NCBI GenBank assembly: GCA_949361645.1
Contig: OX442419.1
Location: 8,297,377 to 8,361,376 of the forward strand
Origin: Spongilla lacustris
Taxonomy: Eukaryota > Porifera > Demospongiae > Spongillida > Spongillidae
Length of the DNA: 64,000 nt
Direction of reading: 5' to 3'
Shown: piece by piece, positions 23,040 through 32,939 of the stretch
Position numbering within the stretch: the stretch's first letter is position 1
Layout: each line of letters starts with the position of its first letter
The notes under the pieces: generated by a model
Databases searched by the model: none
What the model saw: only the letters and a program-made list of their open reading frames with translations
What the model was told of the DNA's origin: nothing
Position numbers and translations under genes: made by a program

Positions 23040-25257
23040 CTTTATACAATTTGAAAGTAGATGTTTACATGTACATTTCCAAAAACGTAGTTGATGTGTG
23101 AAACACCTGTACCACACCAAACCCTGGGCTGCCTAAATATGGTCTGTGTACTGTGTATGTACATGTACTAAAAACTGGTATACTAGTAGTCGAAAAATGA
23201 ATGAAACAAGATATAAAAACATTACGAAAGCAAGTGGTATATATATAGGATTTGAAGGCAATGGTGGTGTACAAAGAAAGCTAGGGAAAAAGAATTATTC
23301 GTATATTTAGTAACCTAAATGTAATACCGTTGTACAAAGTGCTACACCCTTGTTCCCTTCCATTTTACACCATCATTGCCTTAAAATCCTATATACCATG
23401 CACTAACTTTCTCAGCGAGAATGTTTTCATATTGTATATTTATATTTCTAGTAATCACTACGGCTCGCCCCTACAATTTCTATTCATGCATATATAGTTG
23501 CAGTACTGGGCTTTATGCCTAGCTAGCTAATTATTTAAATGCTTATGAAGATGGTTTTGTTCGCTGTAATAAATTTTATGAAAAAAAATTTCGGGCTCCA
23601 GCTGTATTACAGATTCGAAGAAGTGTTTCTGAATGTAAAAGCTGCACGGAAATTTCATATGATTCTGCATCAGATAATACGCAAAATCTCATGAGTGTGC
23701 ATGGTAGCCTCTGGTACTGCCCTGTATTGGTGACCCCCCTTCCCACCACCAAGTATTTCCTTAAATGAATAAATGACATGTACATGTACAGCTGCGTGGA
23801 AAATGAAGTTATGAACAGGCTGCACCAACACAAGGAGTATACCACTAGTCCATGTTCCAAAACAGATACATACAGGGTGTTCCGGTTCTGGACCGTCCGA
23901 TAAAGGAGGAATCCTGCATACGTGATGACTCAGATGGACTGCATTGCCAATGGTGCTGTAGTATATTAGAATAATCCAGAAAAAAAAAGCTGGAGCTTCT
24001 TACTAGAACGGCATGGGTAAATATTCCTGAGGCATAAAGTGATTGTACTTTGCCGCTGTATCAGTATGCATGTGTATGGTACTAATGCACATCTATATGC
24101 TTCTCCGTCTATTCCGATCATTTCCGTCCACCTTTGTATCGCGATACGACAAAAAAAATATCGATATCGCGATATATCGCGAATATTGTATATCGCTATG
24201 CAGGTATATCGCGGCAGCACTGCAAGACCAAACCCCGCCCTTCCACGCACTATTATATGTATTATCGAAAACTCACTGGCAGGATTGCCGAAGGCCAGCC
24301 CGTCCTATCAGGCGGACCTTGCAGGACAGACCTTCCAGCCGGCCTAAAAGGCCAGACAGTCGGGACAAACCCCTTAGATTAGGGTCAACTACCGATATAG
24401 GTTTTGTCCTTATACCGTTCTTATTATCGTTCAGTAAAAGTAATTTCTTACCGAATATTTTTGGAAACAGTCTTTATTGATTATTGCAATATCTTGTACA
24501 TGTACGTACGTACTCCCAGCTATTAAATAATTATCACGTCAACTATAATGCTTAATTGTGATCACCGAATTAGTGTTATGAATAGGAAATTTTCGCACGC
24601 TACATATTTTATGCAAGTTGTTTCTAGCACAGTAACATCAGAGCAAGGAACTGTGCATTACAGGAGCGTCTGAAACCCCTCTTGCAAAGTTCAAGGTTAA
24701 ATAATATGCACGGACAGGATATAACATTTTCAGACTGCCGGTTACAGCGAAGACCCCGACTAAATCAATCACTGAGGGTGAGAAAGTCAACCGAGAATTT
24801 TGTTGCAATACTAATCAACCCCAATCTACTTTTTGCCGCGTCTGACACGTACATTGCGTTATTTTATAGCATTTTGTTCTCTAATTAGTCACGCGCCATG
24901 TTGGTGCTCGCTTACTATAAGTTATACTTGTACATGTATACACACTATAGTTCAGAGCGTCATATAGATGTAGATTGTTGTGAAAACTGACATTCTCTTT
25001 CTTGTTTATCAAAATTTATACATATGGGTGTGGCAGACGTGCATTATTTCATGGTCCCGTCTAACCGGTCGGAACCGAAGGAGCAGGGGGGGATCGCTCC
25101 CCACGATCTATATTAGGTGGAGCATCGCTCCCCCAATTTTTATTTTAAATAAAGCAACGCAGAGAGCTTGTATTGAAAGAATTACAAATTAAAACGATAC
25201 GTTTAATAAAGCCATGGCAATTAACAAGTTACGAATGTTATTAAACCTCCTTTTGGC
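23040..25257. other. Non-coding flank in copy A; TCGCGATA palindromes
   Basis: Searched on the minus strand for the missing N-terminal LCAT exon; no PG-type motif with a proper donor was seen. At 23,875-23,935 an ACAGGGTGTTCCGG block recurs (also at 28,470, 55,220 and 60,090). At 24,137-24,215 there is a cluster of TATCGCGATA words, the same sequence into which the palindromic element at 28.9 kb inserted. At 24,280-24,365 GGCC-rich short repeats occur. Confidence 0.5.
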
Positions 25258-25690
25258 ATGAAGCATACGCAAAGGTCCTGCATTACCGACTTCTTTCGTA
25301 TGAAGTCTTGTTCAGGTGCACTTGTATCAACTCTTAAAGATATGACCAACGTTCGAGTTTTGGCTGATATTTTGGCAACATCTCAGCTGTAGAGTTGGAA
25401 TTGTTTTCAGAAGTGATGAAACTAATTACTCTCTTCCAATTAGTACAGCCTCCGCAGAACGATCATCGTCGGCGTTGAGACGCGAGAAAACATACTTGCA
25501 TGCGGTCTACAATGACTCAGGAACGATTAAATAACGTTACGATAATTCATGCGGTCTACAATGACTCAGAAACGATTAAATAAGGTTACGATTATTCTCT
25601 GCCACAAAGAAAGAGCGGATCTCAAAAAGCCAATGACTTTATTTCCCGTAGAAGAAACGTTTTTGGTGCACTTTACTGTCTAGGCATACA
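25258..25690 (+). pseudogene. hAT transposase C-terminal remnant (copy A)
   Basis: Frames read STLKDMTNVRVLADILATSQ, then ELFSEVMKLITLFQL, then after a frameshift TASAERSSSALRREKTYL, then MRSTMTQKRLNKVTIILCHK, then RRRNVFG. This is the characteristic C-terminal dimerisation region of hAT-superfamily transposases (the TTF-zinc-finger/ZMYM-like branch). It is dead: a base is missing after CATCTCAG compared with copy B, there are frameshifts, and a roughly 50-bp stretch beginning CATGCGGTCTACAATGACTC is tandemly duplicated. No DDE domain or inverted repeats remain nearby. Confidence 0.85.
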
Positions 25691-28145
25691 ATCTTATGTT
25701 AATTTATTGTTTCATGAATATGATTAACTACGATCTCTTCTCCCCATGTTTTTAATCCGTTCCGACGTGTCGTGCTTTCACCAGAAAATAAGCCCCAGCA
25801 TGCACTACACGCAAAGGTGATGCATAATGATCGCTCTTCAAGTAGGAGTAAGTTTTAAAACCATCCGCCAGGGGCGTTTCGACAAAAATCGGTTGCCGCC
25901 TGAGCACTGAATGAAATCAACAAAAGGCGTGCCTTCAGTAATCACATGCGCGGCAATTATAGGGCAAAGAAGAGCTTACTTTGACTGTGCGTATTATTCT
26001 TTTAAGGTCAGTTGTGGAACAGTTCAAAATTATATGCTTGTGTATATTCGTAAACAACAAAATGATTAGCTCCTGTAGGATTCCAAACACTGAAATACCG
26101 TGATGTTCGAATGTGTTCTAATTAGCAACCTACCGTGCCGTACCGCCATGATTGCAATTAATTATTGTATTTTGTCCGCGGCCTGCCGGGTCGAACTTTC
26201 GGGTTTCAAGCCTGAACCTGGCCTCATAGTGGCCTGACCTTAATTCAGGTCACAGGCCAGCTCAGAGCCTGGGCTGACATTCGGCAACCAGGAGTGTTCG
26301 AGCTAGTGACACAATTGGGTCAAGGATTACTTAAATGAGGATGTTTATACACGGAAGCAAATGAAATTCAGCCATAGCCTAAAGATATGCGGGAAATGCC
26401 CACAAGACCCAAGGGCTAGGGCGTGGCTAGAGACACTATACACTGTGTACATGCTTGTCACTTCTGCAAGCGATTATTTTGGCACAGCTACACGGAGGTG
26501 TTTCAAACACTTGATAACAAATGAACTAACCATTATAGATACTTGTAAATGCATATATGCATGTACGAAGTTTTAATAAAGTGTGTTTTGATCTAGTTTT
26601 GCATGGTTAAATATAACCCATGCAGCAAGACCTTCTATACTAATTAAACCGTATGCATAAGCTAAACGGTAACGTTAGAAATAACATTAGCAGCACTAGG
26701 ATATTAAAGTGTTTAGGGTAAAAATGTTGACAAGGCTGTTCACCCAAGGCTGTCCTGCACGTTAGGGGTCAAATTTCCACCCGAAAGCCGAATCCGGGGT
26801 CAAATTACACCCCGGGTGCTGACCAGACACTCTTCATTTAAAAAAAACGGGCACCCGAAAAAAATTGAACGGCCTCGTCCCGAGTCCGCTTCGCGGACGA
26901 GGCGCCTTCGGCGCCATACTTCGCGCTTCGCGCGCCACACAAACTCGCCTATATATGTAATATACTTAAGCTAAGTCTTGCACAGCAGATGCTGTATTGG
27001 TGCACAGGTCGACGCCCACCCACGCGCCTTCCCAAAAGCATAGATTGAACAGTTCTTTACACGGCTGCTGTTTCTTGAATAGCTGCGACCCCTCTACTCC
27101 TGGGACTGACGGTTACAATGGGAAAATAAATACAAACGTACCAGATAAAAGCTCTGAACATTTACCGATCAAAATCGGCGAACGCGCCTCGGCAAGTATG
27201 ACACTGATGAACGCGATCACCACCGCGGCTGCCGCGATCATATTACTGGCCACAAGACGGAAGTTATTTTGTTAGTCTTGGTTAGTCTAATGATCGCATG
27301 CAGGATGAGATTTTCTTTTATACAGTGTTATCAGTGAATTGGTCGATGAATATTCGTCAATCCAATTATTGGTGGATTTGAAAAAAAAAAATGCCTGCTC
27401 GCGTGGAGGCATTATTTAGCATGTGCCCATCATTTCGTATACATCTACATCATTAGGTTCCACATGCAGGGCTATTATTGGAGGCCCTTTTTACTACCCG
27501 CACCTCTTCCCCTTGCAAAGCGATGGGCACACTGTTTCGCTCTCACGTGCCACGCCCCTAATACCTCCTTTCCGACCTTCTTCTTGTTTCCGCTATACAT
27601 GTACATAGTAAACAACTCCAGCGGCATAAATTGGAGCTTGTTATCAAATAAGGATTTTAGCGTTCCTTCAAGGGTTGCCGAAAGCCAGGCTATAAGGTCT
27701 TGCCTGAGGCCTGCTGGCCAGTACATGTGCCAGTTCACAGCGTCTATGATGCGCAAATATGTACACCACTGTACATTTTTAGTAAGAGTACTCTCCTTAT
27801 CTGGTTATAAAGGCTCCTTATATGGTTGTAAGGGTCCTCTCCGTATATATGGTTGTAAGGGCACTGTTTTAATTGTCGCGAGGTCCTGTATATTTTGTGC
27901 GTGACTGTCACCATCTTGTCTCATGTGCACCAGCTAAGCTGCAAGCAAATGGCCAACGTCAAACAATATGCAGAAATCGGATGTCACCAGGAAAGTGATG
28001 GTGTTCAAAAAGACATAGTATAGAATGTATTCCATTGCTAGTACATAGAGGTAGTGTGGTTTGAATTTGTGTTGAATTTGTAAGTACTAATGGCTCGGTT
28101 TTATTCAAACAAAGTTATACTTACACCTAAAAGTATTTTTTAAAA
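25691..28145. other. Copy A middle; no recognised gene
   Basis: Open frames of 60-146 codons (for example 26,361-26,576, 26,997-27,275 and minus 27,475-27,756) are retained in copy B, but the copies are so similar that this says little. None starts convincingly or shows a domain. At 26,200-26,275 there are repeated GGCC(T)GA words. A shortened version of the 19.14-kb segment lies at 27,785-28,050. Confidence 0.5.
26664..26950. mobile_element. 287-bp piece present only in copy A, with TTC-loop hairpins
   Basis: Copy B reads straight through CATAAGCT-ATATATGTAAT, whereas A has 287 bp between, with CT repeated at both junctions. Its right part holds three consecutive perfect hairpins: GTCCGCTTCGCGGAC (26,884), GGCGCCTTCGGCGCC (26,901) and CGCGCTTCGCGCG (26,922). 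Either an insertion in A or a microhomology deletion in B. It encodes nothing. Confidence 0.75.
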
Positions 28146-28149
28146 TGTA

Positions 28150-28310
28150 TCAGTCATAACATGTTGCCATGCATGTAACATGTTGCCTGTTGTTTCAGTT
28201 CCGCATAGGATTTTGCCTGTTGCGGTTCAGTTCGGTCATTCAGTTCCTCATAACATGTTGTCTGTTGTTTCAGTCAGTTCCTCATAACATGTTGGCTGCA
28301 TGTTGTTCAG
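28150..28310. repeat. CATAACATGTTG...TTTCAGTTCC minisatellite
   Basis: Three to four degenerate units of about 40-60 bp containing CATAACATGTTG, GCCTGTTG and TTTCAGTTC. Repeated at 59,770-59,930 in copy B. Confidence 0.75.
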
Positions 28311-28463
28311 TGGTATATATACTGCTGTTTGTGGTGCAGCTAACATTTCCTGCATAACCGCCACTGTGGCTCCGCTGTGCATGAATACATGACAGCTGCG
28401 AGGATATGTTAGTTGTGCACAGGCTGCACCACAAACAGCAGTATACCACTATAGTCCATGTTC
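28311..28463. repeat. Inverted repeat, 26-bp arms
   Basis: GTATATATACTGCTGTTTGTGGTGCAGC (in two parts, from 28,313) is matched by GCTGCACCACAAACAGCAGTATAC ending near 28,447. The right arm continues into the ACAGGGTGTTCCGG block that recurs elsewhere. Confidence 0.75.
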
Positions 28464-28923
28464 AAGCACAGATACAGGGTGTTCCGGTTCTGGACCGTCT
28501 GATAAAGGAGGAATCCTGCATACGTGATGACTCAGATGCAATCCGGGGCCAAGGTTATGAACTTTCTCATGCAGTTGATGCTACCGGCCGCACGCAGGGT
28601 GCTTTTAATGGAGTTTAGACACTTCATTTCCAAATTAGGGTGCTTATTAGAATAATCGACGTAGTCCTGGCCTCTTACCAGAACGGGTAAATGCATACTC
28701 CTTATGCTAATGCAAATGGCACGTGATTGGATTTTGCCGCTGCATGCACAGTACGCATTGAGCAACAGAGTATGCACGTATATGGTACTAATTGCATCTG
28801 CTGAATCTTAGTAAATTACTCCTTAATTGCATTTTTCCGTCTTGTATATTTACGTCTATTTCCGTGCTTCTCCGTCTTTTCCCGTGTACTATGTATCGCG
28901 ATATAACAAAAAAATATGTATAT

Positions 28924-29743
28924 GGGACAGTGTCCAGCAAAATCGGGCTTGTGGGGTTATAACTATAAAAATTGCACGTTGTACTAAACAACACATCTTC
29001 GCGACGGTACTACCTTTTCCTTTCAAATTTCATACACTTGTTCCCACACCATTATTTTCTCTGTGTTATAATCGATTTTCGTGATCTACACCTTTTCCGT
29101 GCCGTGGATACAACAATCGTTAACCCCGCGGGTTAGAAATCCACATTTCTCCACGTACGAGTGTTAAAAATGTGTCAAATTCGGAGTGTACATAGAGGAG
29201 TCCTGTAGCTATTGATTTGTTCTGTTCGTTAGTTTCTGAATCATCCGTTACGGAGATACAGTTGAGCAAACTGCAGGCACATTTTCCCGCTTGATTCGCG
29301 CCAATGATATAATCACGGCCTTCCCATTCACTGAGCGGGACGTGATTTGCCAAAATCATTGGCGCGAATCAAGCGGGAAAACGTGCCCGTAGTTTGTTCA
29401 ACTGTATCTCCATAACGGATGGTATAGAAATTAACGAAAAGAACAAATCAATAGCTACAGGACTCCTCTATTTGCAATCCGAATTTGACGCATTTTCAAC
29501 ACTCGCACTTGGAGAAATGAGGAATTCTAACCCGCGGGGTTAACGATTGTTGTATCCACGGCACGGAAAAGGTGCAGATCATAAAAATCGACTTTCACAC
29601 AGAGAAATGGTGTGGGAACAAGTGTAAGAAATTTGAAAGGAAAAGGTAGTACCGTCGCGAAGATGTGTTGTTTCGTACAACGTGCAATTTTTATAGTGAT
29701 AAAATTATAACCCGTCAAGCCCGATTTTGCTGGACACTGTCCC
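28924..29743. mobile_element. 820-bp palindromic element (copy A)
   Basis: Begins GGGACAGTGTCCAGC and ends GCTGGACACTGTCCC. The two halves are reverse complements over about 400 bp each, with a loop near 29,335-29,355 between TCATTGGCGCGAATCAAGC and its complement. Flanks are ATAT on both sides. The related, uninterrupted sequence at about 24,150 reads ATATCGCGA, consistent with a target duplication of ATAT (or TA, since the bases are ambiguous). No transposase. A second family member is at 43,100-43,921. Confidence 0.9.
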
Positions 29744-29907
29744 ATATCGCGATAAATATAAAATAGTAAAAATACGGCATATCGCGGCAGACCCGGGGAT
29801 GGTGCGGGAGGGATACCCCCGCCCGCACCCTCCCCGGGTCGATTGCCTGCAAATTGCCACGCCCAAATTGACAGCACCAACTTTGGACCGAGTGCGCATG
29901 GCCGTTG

Positions 29908-30934
29908 TGGGAGGGCGGATTGTCCCCCGTGCAGAATGTCCCCCCGGACATTCTGCACTAGGGTAAAATGTCCCCCCCCCCCCCCCCCCCCCCCCCCCTG
30001 GACACTCTATACTTAGGGCACAATGTCCTACCTATAGGCTAACAAAGGGAGTTATAAACGTCCAACAGGCTGGTTTTTAACGAAGACCCGTCCTTGTAAA
30101 AACCATCCTGCCCGGATTGTGCGTCCAGGATGGGAATACATGTGGTTCTACCCTAGTTCTGTCGAATGTTGAAGCAATAATTCAATTCATACGTCTACAT
30201 TCGACAAAACCCCTCCAAGTAAGGTTTTTACACTATTCCCACCCTGGACGCAGGATGCATGGGTTTTAGTCTGGGTACCCGACTGATAGGTTGTACTATC
30301 ACGCAACAGATGAACTGACGATGGGAATAGCCTTTCCTGAGATATGTCAGGCGGTGCACGCAGTGTGGAGCTGTGTTTATGTGACATTACTTTTCAGGCT
30401 ATGATCCTAGTTGATCTCAATATATTTCAATCTCTCATACTGATGAGATTTCAGCCATAAAGTATATCAATCACCACTTCTTAAGGAATTTTAATAATGA
30501 ATGTTCGTGTATATATGTGTGTGAATATTGGTTTCAATGAGTGCTTTGACGACACAGAAAGGATAAGAGCTGTGTATTCGTTAAAAGGAATTTAATACTA
30601 AAATTCTAAATGTTCGTGTATGTGTGTCAGTATTGGTTACAATGAGCATTTCAAGCGGCGGAACGACATGCAGCTTTGGCGACGGTTAGGAGCTACTGAG
30701 TAATGGCGTCAACGCGATCCCGTGTACTGCCGTAAAAGTTTCCCAGCCTTGTCATTGATGAAATAAAATGTTATGAGGGGGGACATTTTACCCTGGAGGG
30801 GTACAGTTTGCCCTAGTGTAGATTGTCCGGGGGGACATTGTACACTAGTGCAGAATGTCCGGGGGGACATTGTACACTAGTGCAAAACGTCCGGGGGGAC
30901 AAATTTTAGGGGGGACATTGTGCACTACGACACC
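29908..30934. mobile_element. Hairpin-array-ended element, about 1.03 kb (copy A)
   Basis: The left end has C-rich units (TGTCCCCCCGGACATTCTGC, then a 29-30-bp poly-C run at 29,969). The right end (30,778-30,934) has the reverse-complement type of unit, ATGTCCGGGGGGACAT, separated by TGTACACTAGTGC, and finishes CTACGACACCG. The ends are thus inverted relative to each other. The interior carries a further large stem: TGCGTCCAGGATGGGAATA at 30,120 pairs with TATTCCCACCCTGGACGCA at 30,234. A 66-codon ATG-initiated minus frame (30,187-30,387) spans part of it, without a recognised domain. Confidence 0.8.
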
Positions 30935-31299
30935 GTCACTGTCCGCGCATCGTTGAAAGGAGTCCACTTTTGTCCAAAACGGCCCAGCCAAACGCTCAAA
31001 AAACGAAGACAGACAGACAGACAGACTATCCGCGCATTTATAAATAGAATGTTCGGTTACTGGTGCCGCCATCTTGACCATTATTGGTCCTAACAGAAAC
31101 ACGGCCGGCTACATGTACGTATATGTACAAATAATTATACAGTTAGGTTTATTATCTCATAAAATGTTAATAAACTATTACAGGCCACATCCCCGCTTAT
31201 AATAGTCAGAGATAATATAGAAAGGGAAAGGTCGTATATTAATAAACGAGATAGAACGACTAATTAGATACCGCTGTTTAGATTAGTCTTAGTCTAGGA

Positions 31300-32440
31300 G
31301 TTGCAAGGGAGCACCAGCTGCCACACAACCAGAGGATCAATGTGGCCCCCACTTAATGCCAGTGGAGTAGGCAGCCCTCACACTGTAAATGGAGTCAGTA
31401 ACCCCATGCAACAATTTTAGGGGACATGTGCATGTACGCACATGTACCAATGGAATCACACATACCCCCCTTCAAACACTACCAATGGAACCAGTGGAAC
31501 ATTTAGCCTGTCCTGTAGGCAGCTCTATACATACATTGGAGCTACCAGTCTTCTCACAAATAGAGTTATCATACCCCCACACTGCTAGCAGAAATGTGGT
31601 CCCCACAATAATGCCAGTGGAGATGCCAGCCATCACACAGCAAATGGAGTCGGCATCCCCAACAATTTTAGGGGAGCCACTAACTACATGTATCGATTTC
31701 ACATGCCCTCACTACCAGATGAACCATTAACCCTCACTCCGCAAGTGGACCTAGCAGGTCCCACGCACTGGAACCAGCCCCCCCCCCCCCCCCCCCCCAC
31801 TACCTTTCTATTGCTGCATGTAAGTTGAGTCAGCAGTTGTGGGGCCACTGGGATGAACCACCAGCCCCCTCACCTCAAGCTCGTGAACAATACCAGTGGA
31901 GCCTGTAAAGTGTTCCCTACAACTGAACTTAATAGCCTCACATGTCCATGCAGTCAGCAGCCCATGCACGACTTATGGAACCATTCCAGGGCCAATGGGG
32001 TTGCCTCCACAAATCCAGTGAAGACGCCACCCCAAGTTGCATCAGCAGCCCCCACACAAACAGGGGCCTGTAGGGGCCAGCTCCGCACAGTAGAACCACC
32101 AGCCCCTCTCTGCTCACTTCAAATGGAGCCACTAGACACACTGCAAGTCCAGTCAGCCATCAGCTGCCACATAACCAGGAGTCACCCCACAATAATGCCA
32201 GTGGAGACCCCCGCCCCCTGAACTACATGTACCAACAGAGCCACACATTCCTTGCTTCCCTGCTCCTAACACAACACATGGTACCAGTGGAACCATTAGC
32301 CCTCACTGCAATTGGACTTAGCACTGGAGCTAGCCTCCCCCCCCCAAACTGCATATGGACTTGGCACCCGGACACTTTTAGGGGAGCCATCATGTTTATT
32401 ATGTGTAAATCACCAGTCCCCATTAGAGCCACTAACAAAT
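31300..32440 (-). repeat. Higher-order repeat block, inverted orientation
   Basis: This is the reverse complement of material in the blocks at 32.94-34.40 and 37.92-40.57 kb: 31,310-31,500 matches 33,280-33,470, 31,560-31,740 matches 37,950-38,110, and 31,853-32,200 matches 33,900-34,290. It includes the poly-C run at 31,779, which equals the poly-G runs elsewhere. Sub-units contain CCAGTGGAG and GTGGGGGC words. The order of pieces is the same circular order as in the direct blocks, shifted, as expected from one inverted slice of a tandem array. Confidence 0.85.
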
Positions 32441-32939
32441 AGAATCACAACTACTGAAGTTGCCTTTCATTTGCAGTGTGTTCATGTGTATACCTGTTGT
32501 CTGTATCTGTTTATCTGAGGTTTAGTGAAGCCTTGTTATTGGCGGGTGAATATCATTACCTGCCCTATCAGTACAGATTTTGGGTGGTCTGCACCCATGG
32601 TAGTTGGTTTATATAGGCAAGCAAGGCATACAAGAAGGTTTGAGTTGTTCATTTCTTTTCTAAAATGTACATGTACCCTCTTGCTGGAAACTAGTGCTTT
32701 ATGTACATGTAGTAATAAGTACCATTTTAAATGTCATAAAAAGTAACAAGTGAAATATACAACTGCATGTAAATTGCACACGTAGGCACAGTCCATAAAG
32801 GCAACAATATTTGCATCACACCTTGCTTTCTTCCAAAGTGAAGTTAGCAGACCCCACACTTTCAGCAAATTCACCAGCCTCCTCACTACCTCACTACCAG
32901 TGTAACCCACACATTAAGGGTAACCATTTGTAGAGTATG
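32441..32939. other. Spacer between repeat blocks
   Basis: AT-rich and unremarkable; a 73-codon frame has no domain. Contains TACATGTACC and TGTACATGTAG words. Confidence 0.5.

Larger units (their letters stand above)
20054..31200 (+). repeat. Segmental duplication, copy A (11.1 kb)
   Basis: Direct-repeat partner of 49,824-62,866. The left edge is where AAGACGC(C/T)TTG-type similarity starts. The right edge is abrupt: both copies read ACATCCCCGCTTAT and then diverge, at 31,201 and 62,867. Differences are a 1,499-bp transposon present only in B, a 287-bp piece present only in A (26,664-26,950), the 58.9-59.3-kb part of B missing from A, and scattered small indels. By eye the last 3 kb is almost identical, while the left half differs by several percent. 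Confidence 0.95.

Noticed and set aside
26997..27275. 92-codon frame kept in both duplicates
   Set aside because: The copies are too similar for conservation to mean anything; the frame opens with TTG and has no domain.
27475..27756. Minus-strand 93-codon frame with an amphipathic look
   Set aside because: The C-terminal part differs by frameshift between copies A and B; there is no domain or splice evidence.
29120..29359. 79-codon frame inside the palindrome, similar to one at 43.4-43.6 kb
   Set aside because: Similarity between the two translations follows from the shared palindrome arm; there is no sign of codon-level constraint.
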